Below the pieces are notes generated by a model. That model made no database searches. It worked only from the letters and a program-made list of their open reading frames with translations, and was not told the origin of the DNA. The position numbers and the translations under genes were made by a program. From Alphaproteobacteria bacterium (lineage in GTDB: Bacteria > Pseudomonadota > Alphaproteobacteria > Caulobacterales > Hyphomonadaceae): a stretch of 64,000 nt of DNA. The stretch's first letter is position 1. The number at the start of each line of letters is the position of its first letter. Location: NCBI GenBank assembly GCA_009909065.1, contig JAAANZ010000031.1, forward strand, positions 1 through 64,000. The letters are read 5' to 3'. Positions 48,654-57,793 of the stretch are shown in pieces.

Positions 48654-49504
48654 GCCAGCGCGACGGATCTCCCCTGGTCTCGGCCGAATGGCTGAAAGCC
48701 CATATCGATGCGCCCGACCTGCGCGTCATCGAGGCGACATGGTTCCCGCCCTGGACCCATGAGCGCGGCGCCGCGCGCACGGCCTATGAAACCGGCCATA
48801 TTCCCGGCGCCGTATTTTTCGACATTGACGAGATTGCCGACCCTGACGCGCCACTGCCGCACACCTTGCCCGATACGGTGGTCTTCTCGGCGCGGATCCG
48901 CAAGCTCGGGCTGGGCGACGGCAACCGGCTCATCATCTATGACCGAAATGGCTTTTGCGCCTCGGCGCGCGCCTGGTGGATGTTGCGGACCATGGGGCAC
49001 ACGGATGTGCGCGTGCTCAATGGCGGCTATGACGCCTGGCAGGCCGTGGGCGGCGAGAGTGAGGACATGCCTCCGCAGCCGGTCGAGCGACACTTCACGC
49101 CGCGCATGCGCGGCGACCTCGTGCGCACCCTGCCTCAGATGGAGAGTCTCGTCGAAGCCGGCGGGCCCGCCACCATCCTCGATGCACGACCGGCCGGTCG
49201 GTTTGCCGGCGAGGCACCGGAACCGCGCGAGGGGCTTGCCTCCGGCCATATCCCGACCAGCCGGAACCTGCCCGCCTCATCGCTTGTCACCGAGGCCGGG
49301 TTCATGAAACCGGCCGAAGCCTTGCAGCCTGTCTTCGACGGCGTGACCGGCCCGGTCGTGACGACATGCGGGTCGGGCGTGAGCGCCTGCATCCTGGCCC
49401 TGGCCCTGGCCGAGGCCGGTCATGAGGATGTCGCGGTCTATGACGGCTCGTGGAGTGAATGGGCCGAGGGCGGCATGCGCCCGATCGAAACGGGCCCGGC
49501 GTGA
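48650..49504 (+). CDS. sseA: 3-mercaptopyruvate-type sulfurtransferase
   Basis: Two rhodanese domains; 'TCGSGVSACILALALAEAGHEDVAVYDGSWSEWA'. ATGA overlap with cysK. Confidence 0.9.
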   Translation: MSQRDGSPLVSAEWLKAHIDAPDLRVIEATWFPPWTHERGAARTAYETGHIPGAVFFDIDEIADPDAPLPHTLPDTVVFSARIRKLGLGDGNRLIIYDRNGFCASARAWWMLRTMGHTDVRVLNGGYDAWQAVGGESEDMPPQPVERHFTPRMRGDLVRTLPQMESLVEAGGPATILDARPAGRFAGEAPEPREGLASGHIPTSRNLPASSLVTEAGFMKPAEALQPVFDGVTGPVVTTCGSGVSACILALALAEAGHEDVAVYDGSWSEWAEGGMRPIETGPA

Positions 49505-50661
49505 GCGAAAACAAGCCTTCCACGCGCCTTATCCATACTCGCGGCCCGCGGCTTGACCCGCCCGTGGTCAACCCCCCGCTGGAGCGGGCCTCGACCGTCC
49601 TGTTCGACGATCCCGAAAGGCTGTATGCGGACAAGCCTTCCTATGCGCGCATGGGGCTGGGCGTTCACCGGGAACTGGAAGCCGCGCTGAGCGCGCTGGA
49701 GGGCGGGCAGGGTGTCCAACTTGCGCCTTCGGGCCTTGCCGCCTGCGCGCTTGCCATCGCCTGCCTTGTCGAGGCGGGTGACCATGTCCTGATCGCCGAC
49801 ACGCTTTATGGCCCTACACGGCGTTTCTGTGAAAAGCGGCTGAAACGGATGGGCGTGGAAGTCACGCGGTTTCCCCCGCGGATCGGGCGCGGAATCGAGC
49901 GCCTGTTCCAGCCCAATACGCGCGCCGTCTACCTGGAATCGCCCGGCTCGCTGACCTTCGAGATCATGGATACGCCGGCCCTGGTCGAAGCGGCCGGGTC
50001 ACGCGACATTTACACGGTGATCGACAATACCTGGTCGGGCGGGCTGTATCACCAGCCGCTGGCGCTGGGCGTCGACCTGTCAGTGCAGGCCCTGACCAAA
50101 TATGCGATCGGCCATGCCGACGGGTTTGGCGGCGCCGTCATGGCGCGCAGCGCCGCGGTGGCGCAGAATGTGTCCGAGTGCGCCGGGGAATGGGGCATTG
50201 CGCTTGGCCCCGAGGAGGCCTGGCTTGCCCTGCGCGGGCTGCGCACGCTGTCCACCCGGCTGCGGGCCCATGATGAGTCTGCCCGCAAGCTTGCCGCCTG
50301 GCTGGAGGCGCGCCCCGAGGTCGCAAGGCTCATCCATCCGGCTTTCGACAGCCACCCCGATCACGCGATCTGGAAGCGCGACTTCACCGGGGCCTCAGGC
50401 CTGTTCGGGTTCGTGCTGCAGCCACAGCCCGACGGGGCGGTGAATGCCTTCCTGCGCGCCCTCGACCTGTTCGGGATGGGCTTTTCCTGGGGCGGTTTCG
50501 AGAGCTTGCTTATCCCGTGCGATCCGCAACTCAGGCGTCTGCCCGGTGACTGGACGCAGGAACGCCCCGGCCCGCTCATGCGTATCCATGTCGGCCTGGA
50601 AGACCCCGATGACCTGATCGCCGATCTCGAAGCGGCCATGCAGCATCTGTCAGCGGGCTGA
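49501..50661 (+). CDS. metC: Cystathionine beta-lyase
   Basis: 'STRLIHTRGPRLDPPVVNPPLERASTVLFD', PLP lysine 'QALTKYAIGHADGFGGAVM'. GTG start 49501 overlaps the sseA stop. Confidence 0.9.
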   Translation: MSENKPSTRLIHTRGPRLDPPVVNPPLERASTVLFDDPERLYADKPSYARMGLGVHRELEAALSALEGGQGVQLAPSGLAACALAIACLVEAGDHVLIADTLYGPTRRFCEKRLKRMGVEVTRFPPRIGRGIERLFQPNTRAVYLESPGSLTFEIMDTPALVEAAGSRDIYTVIDNTWSGGLYHQPLALGVDLSVQALTKYAIGHADGFGGAVMARSAAVAQNVSECAGEWGIALGPEEAWLALRGLRTLSTRLRAHDESARKLAAWLEARPEVARLIHPAFDSHPDHAIWKRDFTGASGLFGFVLQPQPDGAVNAFLRALDLFGMGFSWGGFESLLIPCDPQLRRLPGDWTQERPGPLMRIHVGLEDPDDLIADLEAAMQHLSAG

Positions 50662-50678
50662 AAGCCCGATCGGGAAAT

Positions 50679-51626
50679 TCACAGGATTGTCTGGAAACGA
50701 ATGACCGCCGGCAGGATCAGGACGCCCAGCAGGACCGGGAAAACGAAGAGAATCAGAGGCACGGTCATCTTCGCGGGCAGTGCCATGGCCTTTTCCTCCG
50801 CCAGCAGGATACGGCGCTGGCGCATGTCCGTGGAGAAGATGCGTAGCGTCTGGCCGAGACTCGTGCCCATCTCCTCGGCCTGGCGCAGCATCGTGGCCAG
50901 TGATCCGGCCTCTTCAAGGCCCACCCGGTCGGCAAAGGCGCGCCACGCAGCGCGCCGCGAACGCCCGGCGCGCATTTCCAGCGCCAGTGTCTTCAGGTTC
51001 AGTGACAGTTCGCGATGGCGGTGCTGCAATTCATCTGACACGCGCATCACAGCGGCATCGAGGCTGAGGCCGGCCTCAACGCAAGCGACCAGAAGGTCCA
51101 TCATGTCCGGAAAGCCCTCCGAACACTGGCGCGACTTTGCATCGATCTTCTTGTCGACCCAGATCCCCGGACCGGCAAGGCCGGCCAGCGCAAGCAGGCC
51201 ACTGGCGGCGAAGGGGAACCAGTCCGGCAGGTTCATCTGTGCCAGCCGTGGCAGTGCCAGCAGGAGCAGGAGCTGTGGCGCGAGCAGCCCGGCAATCCGC
51301 GCGGCAAAGAAATAGGGCACGGCCCGCGGAGAGGTATAGCCCGCCCGGATCAGGCGGAACCGGATGGAGCTGACCTCCCGCCCTTCGGCCGGAGCCGCAC
51401 GCTCGGCGAGCCGGCCGACTGCCTCCATCACGGGCGAGCGTTTCGCGTCCCCGCTGCCGGCTTGGGCCGCCGCCGCGCCCTGGCCGCGCCGCAACCGCTC
51501 GCCAATCCGCTCGGATGCGCCCGCCGCGCGCAACAGCGACAACACGCCCGGCAAGGCCGCGACGACCGCCAGCAAGAACAAGCCGGCAGCAAGCCATGTG
51601 ACGGGGAGGGACTCGATCGCGCTCAT
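50679..51626 (-). CDS. tadC: Type II secretion F family protein TadC
   Basis: 'DMMDLLVACVEAGLSLDAAVMRVSDELQHRH', 'QAEEMGTSLGQTLRIFSTDMRQRR'; last gene of the tad/cpa cluster. Confidence 0.88.
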   Translation of the reverse strand: MSAIESLPVTWLAAGLFLLAVVAALPGVLSLLRAAGASERIGERLRRGQGAAAAQAGSGDAKRSPVMEAVGRLAERAAPAEGREVSSIRFRLIRAGYTSPRAVPYFFAARIAGLLAPQLLLLLALPRLAQMNLPDWFPFAASGLLALAGLAGPGIWVDKKIDAKSRQCSEGFPDMMDLLVACVEAGLSLDAAVMRVSDELQHRHRELSLNLKTLALEMRAGRSRRAAWRAFADRVGLEEAGSLATMLRQAEEMGTSLGQTLRIFSTDMRQRRILLAEEKAMALPAKMTVPLILFVFPVLLGVLILPAVIRFQTIL

Positions 51627-51631
51627 GGACC

Positions 51632-52624
51632 TCAGAACCTGAAATTGATCATGCGGTTCATCACGATATTGCCGATCACCATCCAGGTGAAAAATCCGCC
51701 AAGGCCATACTGGAAAAGCTTTTCATGCATGACGAGGCCGTAGAATTCCGGCCGGATGAAATGAATACCCGCCATCACCACGAAAGGCGCCGCTGTCAGG
51801 ATCATCGCCGACGCTCGCCCTTCGGCCGATGCCGACTTGACCTTCAGCCGCAGGGTCTGGCGGTCGCGCACCGTCGCGGCATTGGTCTTCAACAGATCGC
51901 AGAGATTGCCGCCCGTGCGCTCCTGAAGCCGGACGGTGGCGGCAAACAGTTCGATATCCTCATTGCCCGCGCGCAGGGCGAGACGCTCAACGGCCTGGGT
52001 CAGCGAGAAGCCGTATGCGATCTCATCGGCGGCCATGCCGAATTCGGTGCCGATCGGGTCTGGCATCTCGCGGGCGACGAGGGCCACCGCCGAGGGCACG
52101 GGATGACCCGCTTCCAGGCTGCGCACGACAATCTGCAGGGCGTCCGGCAATTGTCTTGCAAGCTGTGAGGCGCGCCGGCCGGCAAGGAACTTCAGAACCC
52201 CGAGCGGGGCCGTCAGGAAAAGCAATACCCCGACGCCGGCCCCCACCAGCCAGGCCTCGAACCGCCAGCCGATGCCGAGGGCAATCATGATGGCAAGGGC
52301 TGCCGACATCATCGCCCAGCGCACCGGCCGGAACGTCACGCCTGACCGGGTGATCAGACTGTTAAGCCGGCGCACCGCGAGTTTGAAATCGCCCTTTTCG
52401 TCAAGCGCGCGCTGGCGACGCAGCTCGACGATCAGCTCATTCGTGCTGGCCGCCTTTTCCTTGAAGCGCAGGCGGCGGTTCATGATCTGGCGGGTGCGAA
52501 CCTCGCCATAGAGCCCGGTCAGGGACTGGACCAGAAGCACGAGCGCGCCAAGCGCGAGGATCACGGCCATCACCGTGGTCGTGTCATATTCGGTCGGATC
52601 GAGAAGGCCGGGGTCGAAAGGCAT
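51632..52624 (-). CDS. tadB: Type II secretion F family protein TadB
   Basis: 'LPDALQIVVRSLEAGHPVPSAVALVAREMPDPIGTEFG', 'RTGGNLCDLLKTNAATVRDR'. Confidence 0.88.
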   Translation of the reverse strand: MPFDPGLLDPTEYDTTTVMAVILALGALVLLVQSLTGLYGEVRTRQIMNRRLRFKEKAASTNELIVELRRQRALDEKGDFKLAVRRLNSLITRSGVTFRPVRWAMMSAALAIMIALGIGWRFEAWLVGAGVGVLLFLTAPLGVLKFLAGRRASQLARQLPDALQIVVRSLEAGHPVPSAVALVAREMPDPIGTEFGMAADEIAYGFSLTQAVERLALRAGNEDIELFAATVRLQERTGGNLCDLLKTNAATVRDRQTLRLKVKSASAEGRASAMILTAAPFVVMAGIHFIRPEFYGLVMHEKLFQYGLGGFFTWMVIGNIVMNRMINFRF

Positions 52625-52631
52625 TTTGCGC

Positions 52632-54026
52632 TCAGAGGGGATGGGCCGGGTCGAACATGCTTTCGGGCATGTGAACGCCGCGCCGGTTCATCTCGTCGAG
52701 GAATTTCGGCCGGATGCCGGTGGCCCGGAAATGGCCGTGCACCTTGCCGTCATCATCGGTATGGGTGCGCTCGAAACGAAAGATCTCCTGCATCTGGACG
52801 ACCGGGCCCTCCATGCCGGTGATCTCGGCGATGGAGACGGTCTTGCGCGAGCCGTCCGACAGGCGCGTGGCCTGGACAATGAAATTCACTGCGGCGGCGA
52901 TCTGCCCGCGAATCGCGTCTTCGGAGATTTTCAGCCCGCCCATGGCCACCATCTGTTCCAGCCGGGTGATCGCATCGCGCGGATTGTTGGCATGGATCGT
53001 CGCCATCGAGCCTTCATGACCGGTGTTCATGGCCTGGAGCATGTCGAAGGCTTCCTCCGAACGCACCTCGCCGAGGATCACCCGGTCCGGGCGCATGCGC
53101 AGGGCATTCTTGACCAGTTCGCGCTGCTTGATCTCGCCCTTGCCCTCGATATTCGGGGGACGGGTCTCCATGCGCGCGACATGCGGCTGCATCAGCTGCA
53201 GTTCGGCGGCGTCCTCGATCGTGATCAGGCGTTCCTTGTGGCTGATCGAGGCCGACAGCGCATTGAGCAGCGTTGTCTTGCCCGAGCCGGTGCCCCCGGA
53301 AATGATGGTCGAGGCACGGCATTTCACAGCGCCCGAAATAAAGTCCGCCATGGCCTGCGGCAGGGCGCCGAAACCGACCAGCTTGTCGAGCGTCAGCGGG
53401 TTTTTCTTGAATTTGCGGATCGAAACGAGCGGCCCGTCGATCGCGATGGGCGAGATGGCGGCATTGAAGCGCGAACCATCCGTCAGGCGCGCATCGACCA
53501 GCGGCTGGCTCTCATCGACTCGGCGTCCGACAGCCGCCACGATCCGGTTCACGATGCGCAGGAGGTGGTCATTGTCGGCAAACCTGACCGGGGCAAGCTC
53601 CAGCTCGCCGCCGCGTTCGACATAGACCTGATGACAGCCATTGATCAGGATGTCGGCAATCGAATCGTCCTTGAGCAGGGGTTCGATCGGGCCAAGCCCC
53701 GTCATCTCGTCGAAGACGGCGTCCGCGAACGCGGTTTCCTCGGCCGCCGACAGCGCGATATCGTCCGCCCGGATGATCTCGAGGACCACCTGGCGGACCT
53801 GGCTGCGAAGCTGGGCTTCTTCCAGCCGTTCCATGGCCGACAGGTCGAGTTCGTCGATCAGCCGCGCATGAATGCGCAGCTTGGCTTCGAGCATCATCTC
53901 GTCCTTGTTGACCGCCGGCGCGGCGGGCGCGGCGGCCGGCTCTGCGGCGCCAGCGGCCTGGCTGGCCGCATCGGGCGTCTCCTGGGGCTCCGGCGGGCGC
54001 TCAAGCGTGCGCGTGAAGCGGCCCAT
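52632..54026 (-). CDS. cpaF: CpaF/TadA family ATPase
   Basis: 'ISGGTGSGKTTLLNALS', 'RPDRVILGEVRSEEAFDMLQAMNTGHEGSMATIHAN'; start MGRFTRTLERPPEPQ at 54026. Confidence 0.93.
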   Translation of the reverse strand: MGRFTRTLERPPEPQETPDAASQAAGAAEPAAAPAAPAVNKDEMMLEAKLRIHARLIDELDLSAMERLEEAQLRSQVRQVVLEIIRADDIALSAAEETAFADAVFDEMTGLGPIEPLLKDDSIADILINGCHQVYVERGGELELAPVRFADNDHLLRIVNRIVAAVGRRVDESQPLVDARLTDGSRFNAAISPIAIDGPLVSIRKFKKNPLTLDKLVGFGALPQAMADFISGAVKCRASTIISGGTGSGKTTLLNALSASISHKERLITIEDAAELQLMQPHVARMETRPPNIEGKGEIKQRELVKNALRMRPDRVILGEVRSEEAFDMLQAMNTGHEGSMATIHANNPRDAITRLEQMVAMGGLKISEDAIRGQIAAAVNFIVQATRLSDGSRKTVSIAEITGMEGPVVQMQEIFRFERTHTDDDGKVHGHFRATGIRPKFLDEMNRRGVHMPESMFDPAHPL

Positions 54027-55193
54027 CAGCGCCCTCCCCCGGCCGCGGCCCCGGCGGGCGATTGGCCGGCGGTGCAGGACGCCTCGATCAGTTCGCAGAC
54101 ATCCCTGACCAGCGGGCTCTTTTCCTTCACCTGCGCCACCGGCATGCCGAGATTGACGGCCATGCGCGCGGAGTCCCAGTCCGAGCGCACCGTGAAGTCG
54201 ATGCTGCGTGCTGCGGTGAATGGCCCGTTCGGCCTTTTCGATAGGAAAACTGTGGCGATGGCTGCGCTTGGCGAACATCCGGTTGAGAATGAGCCGCGCA
54301 GGCGTGGCCGCCTCGCGTATCACATCGACCTCCCGGCAGAGATCTGCCGCGGCGTGGAGGCTGGGGACAGTCAGCTCGCTGACGATAAAGACCTCGTCGG
54401 CCGCCGCCTGGATGGGCTGGGTCCAGGCGAGCTTGTGGCGCGGCAGATCGACAATGACATGATCGAACATGCTGCAGGCCACGTCGAGAAGCTGCAGGAT
54501 GCCGGCCTCGCTGGCCATCGTGTCGCCATCGGGATGGCGGGGCGGCGCGATCAGGCTGATCTGCTTCTCATGACGCCAGGTATAGACCCGCATGAGATTG
54601 GCATCTATGCGCTCGGGCGCGGCACAGACCGCCTCAAGGTCGAGCTTGGCCTGCCCGTCGAGATAGGAAGCGGCCATCCCGCAGGCGAGATTGAGGTCGA
54701 TCAGGCACACACCCTGCCTGCCCTCGCGCCGTGCCAGGGCGAATGCCGCTTCTATTGCCAGCGTCGTGACGCCCGCCCCGCCGACCGCACCGCGAAAAAC
54801 CCAGCAGGTCGATCCGTTGGTCGTCTCCCCGGCCGACGGCTGTTGCAGGTCGCGCGACAGCTGGCTGATCGTGTCGAGCAGTTCCTCGCGCGTGGCCGAC
54901 GAGGACAGCACATCCGAAGCGGCAAAGCGGAACAGCGCCCGAACCGCCTGGCCCGGCAGGTCATCGCCGACAACAACCATGGCGGCGTCGGGCCGGCGCA
55001 GCGCATAGGCTTCCAGAAGCGAGAGCGCCCCTTCGCAGCCATTGTCGATCACGACGACATGACCCGGCAGCTCACAGGTCGCCTCATTTCCCGGGATGTG
55101 CGAAAGGTCATGCGCCTGGGGGTATTCCTCGCGCACCGCGGCCACCGCCTCCGCGCGAAGATGCAGCGCAAGCTCTGGGAAAGGCCCGGCCAT
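54026..55193 (-). pseudogene. cpaE: CpaE/TadZ-like pilus assembly ATPase, frameshifted near the C-terminus by a 7-bp duplication
   Basis: 'CWVFRGAVGGAGVTTLAIEAAFALARREGRQGVCLIDLNLACG'. After AERAIHRS the frame is lost and fuses into cpaF (951-aa ORF); one copy of tgctgcg restores RSIDFTVRSDWDSARMAV... to a TGA overlapping the cpaF ATG (387 codons). Confidence 0.87.
54202..54215. repeat. 7-bp perfect tandem duplication (tgctgcg x2) in cpaE
   Basis: gtcga-tgctgcg-tgctgcg-gtgaa. Confidence 0.95.
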
Positions 55194-55450
55194 CAGTTCG
55201 TGCCCATCGGCTGGAGGTCCTCGCTCTTGCCGTCGCGAAGCGCGGCGACCGCCTGTCCGGCCCGCCCGCCGCTGCCGCCCTCGACGCCTTTCATGTTCAG
55301 CGCGTCCAGCGGGCGGATCGCCTGTTGGCGCAGATTGTGTTCGCTGGCCGCGCCCAGGATTGCGACATTTGCGGTCTCGCGGCTTGCGCATCCCGCCGCG
55401 GGAATCAGGGCCGCGACCAGGGCCAGCTTCATCAGTCGGGTCATTGTCAT
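55193..55450 (-). CDS. Short CpaD-like pilus lipoprotein
   Basis: 85 aa, lipobox LIPAAGC, 'AILGAASEHNLRQQAIRPLDAL' resembles the CpaD C-terminus; sits between cpaC and cpaE. Confidence 0.6.
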   Translation of the reverse strand: MTMTRLMKLALVAALIPAAGCASRETANVAILGAASEHNLRQQAIRPLDALNMKGVEGGSGGRAGQAVAALRDGKSEDLQPMGTN

Positions 55451-56757
55451 CCTCTCGCTTCGTCTGTCTCACTGTCGGCCGGCTCACCGATCGAGCGGTT
55501 CAGGAGGAACATTTCCGCTTCGCTCGGCGCCTCGAAGCTCTGCAGCGGCGTGGCGAGCGCATCGACAGACGGCGCCGGCTGCACCAGGCGCGGCGTCACG
55601 ATGATGACCAGTTCGGTCTCCTTGCGCTGGTAGCGCCGCGAGGAGAACAGCGCCCCGATCACCGGCACATCCGAAAGCCAGGGCGTGTTGACCGCTTCAT
55701 TATTGAAAGAGTTCTGCAGCAGGCCGGCAATCGCGAAGGCCTGGCCATCGCGAAGTTCCACGGACGTATCGGCCCGGCGGACGGACAGGGCCGGAACGGT
55801 CACACCGGCCGAGCGGACCGCATTGCGATTGTCCAGCGAGCTGACCTCCGGGCGAACATGCAGGTTGATCAGGCCGTCGCCGAGAACGGTCGGCGTGAAC
55901 GCCAGGCTGACGCCGAATTCGCGGAACTGGATCGTCACCTCATCATCGCCATTGGCAACAGGGATCGGGAATTCGCCGCCGGCCAGGAAGCTCGCCGTGT
56001 CGCCGGACAGGGCGACGAGGTTGGGCTTGGCCAGCGTGCGCAGAACGCCCTTGGATTCCAGGGCATTCAGGCGGACATCGATATTCTCGGTGCCGACATT
56101 GGTGAATGTGGCAACGGCCTTGCCGGCAAGGCCCGAGACCAGCCCGCCTGCCGTGCCGCCGGTGACGTCATTGGCGTCGAACTGGGTACCGAATCCCAGC
56201 TCACGGATCCGGTCTCGCCCCGCCTCGACGAAGCGCACTTCCAGCATCACCTGCTGGCTTTCCACCGTGGTCAGGCCATTGGCGACACCGCCCGGCACAT
56301 GCCGCTCGGCCACTTTCAGGGCCATGTCGGCGGCCGCCGCCGTGGTCAGGCGCCCATCGAGAAAAATCCCGTCATGAACCGGATAGACCGTGATGTCCTC
56401 GCCCGGCAGGAGGCGGCCGAGATCGGCGCGCAGGGCGTCGAGCCCCATGGTCACTTCCAGGTCGATCATCTCCACCAACTCGCCTGCTTCGTCATAGAGC
56501 AGGATCGTGGTTTCGCCGGGCTTTTTCCCGCGCACGAAAAAGGAGCGGTTCGTCGTCACCATCGCCTCGGCGATCTGCGGATCGGACAGGACAATCATGG
56601 AAAACCCGGTCTCGGCCTCGACAACGGTCGACTTGCTCTTCTCAAGCGTCAGGACGGGCGCGCCCTCCTCGGCCTTCAGTTCCGTCCAGGCCCCGGCTGG
56701 CAGGGCGGATGCGGCGATGGCGACGAGCGCGATGCAAAGGGTGAAGAACTGTCTCAT
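55447..56757 (-). CDS. cpaC: Pilus secretin CpaC/RcpA
   Basis: N-terminal pilus/BON-like region, then secretin 'VMLEVRFVEAGRDRIRELGFGTQF', 'VPVIGALFSSRRYQRKETELVIIVTPRLVQP'. Confidence 0.92.
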   Translation of the reverse strand: MRQFFTLCIALVAIAASALPAGAWTELKAEEGAPVLTLEKSKSTVVEAETGFSMIVLSDPQIAEAMVTTNRSFFVRGKKPGETTILLYDEAGELVEMIDLEVTMGLDALRADLGRLLPGEDITVYPVHDGIFLDGRLTTAAAADMALKVAERHVPGGVANGLTTVESQQVMLEVRFVEAGRDRIRELGFGTQFDANDVTGGTAGGLVSGLAGKAVATFTNVGTENIDVRLNALESKGVLRTLAKPNLVALSGDTASFLAGGEFPIPVANGDDEVTIQFREFGVSLAFTPTVLGDGLINLHVRPEVSSLDNRNAVRSAGVTVPALSVRRADTSVELRDGQAFAIAGLLQNSFNNEAVNTPWLSDVPVIGALFSSRRYQRKETELVIIVTPRLVQPAPSVDALATPLQSFEAPSEAEMFLLNRSIGEPADSETDEARG

Positions 56758-57707
56758 GAGGCGGCTCCCTCGCCGGCCACGGGTGTCTCGACGGTCTGTT
56801 TTTCCGTGCCGTGCACGACGTCGATCTCGGTGCGCGCAGCCGGGCGCGGCTTCGGTGTCGGCGCGCGGGCCGGGACAGCGCGCTTGACCCGGCGCGGCTC
56901 GGGGGCCGGGCGGCTCGCCGTCCTGCTGGTCCTGACAGGCTTCGGCTCGGGCGCCTCGCGGTCATCGGCGTCCTCGGCCTTTTCCAGTTTCCTCGCCTCG
57001 TCATCGCCGATCAGGGCCAGCCCGAGCTGGCTGTCGCGCGCGGCCGAGGTCACCTTGAGTACCTCATCCTCGCTGAGCGCGAGTGTGACCGTGCGCGAGG
57101 GCATGGCGCCCTCGGCATGGGCCTCGAAATTCTGGTCCACGGCCAGGACCTGCACGCCTTTCAGAAGCGGCTCAGCCTCAAAGGCATCCGGCCCCTCGCC
57201 GCCCGGATTGGGTTCGAAAACATTGATGTCGACCCGGTTGCCCGGCAACACGAAACCCGCCACGCCGGTTTCCAGGGTCACCGAAATGGATGCAGCCCGC
57301 TTGCCTTCGGGAATGTCCTGGGCCAGGTAGCGGCGCGGCGGCTGATAAGCGAGCTTGGCCGGCAGGATCGGCTCGCCCGCCGCGATGAATCCGCGCGCGA
57401 CCGGCATGGCCCCGTCTTGCGGCGCCAGCTGGGAAGCATCTTCGAGCGGATCGGGAAGCCCCGCCGCGAGCGGCCACTCTCCGGCTTCAACAAGGTCGGC
57501 TGTCACCATCATGCCGGTCTCGATATCGCTGCGCGCGACGAGAACCGGCTGCATGGCCGGCGCCTTTTCGACAGCCGGCCGGGTGGGCGCAGCCTGCGTC
57601 GCACCGGCCTTCTCCGATTCGGGAAAAAGCCAGCCGCGCCCGATAACCAGGGCGGCCACGCCCAGAAGAAGCGACACGCCGAGACTGATGATTGGTGCGA
57701 GTTTCAT
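56754..57707 (-). CDS. cpaB: Flp pilus assembly protein CpaB/RcpC
   Basis: 'VLVARSDIETGMMVTADLVEAGEWPL', SAF domain; 'GFVLPGNRVDINVF'. Confidence 0.9.
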   Translation of the reverse strand: MKLAPIISLGVSLLLGVAALVIGRGWLFPESEKAGATQAAPTRPAVEKAPAMQPVLVARSDIETGMMVTADLVEAGEWPLAAGLPDPLEDASQLAPQDGAMPVARGFIAAGEPILPAKLAYQPPRRYLAQDIPEGKRAASISVTLETGVAGFVLPGNRVDINVFEPNPGGEGPDAFEAEPLLKGVQVLAVDQNFEAHAEGAMPSRTVTLALSEDEVLKVTSAARDSQLGLALIGDDEARKLEKAEDADDREAPEPKPVRTSRTASRPAPEPRRVKRAVPARAPTPKPRPAARTEIDVVHGTEKQTVETPVAGEGAAS

Positions 57708-57721
57708 TCTAAAAGCCCCTG

Positions 57722-57738
57722 ATCCGAATGCTTCGGAT
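57722..57738. promoter_or_regulatory. 7-bp perfect inverted repeat in the cpaB leader
   Basis: atccgaa-tgc-ttcggat, about 15 nt before the cpaB start. Confidence 0.4.
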
Positions 57739-57793
57739 GTCTTTCATCCCACTCGGCTAGCATTGCGGGCATAAGGCATGCTGAAACCGACGC

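Noticed and set aside
52632-55487. Natural CpaE-CpaF fusion protein
   Set aside because: Linker is out-of-frame CpaE sequence produced by a 7-bp duplication; corrected frame ends at a TGA overlapping the cpaF start.
52575-55604. 1009-aa plus-strand ORF antisense to cpaE/cpaF
   Set aside because: High-GC antisense ORF; no recognisable domain, while the minus strand encodes clear Tad proteins.
55096-57330. 744-aa plus-strand ORF antisense to cpaC/cpaB
   Set aside because: Same GC-frame artefact; opposite strand has canonical secretin and CpaB.
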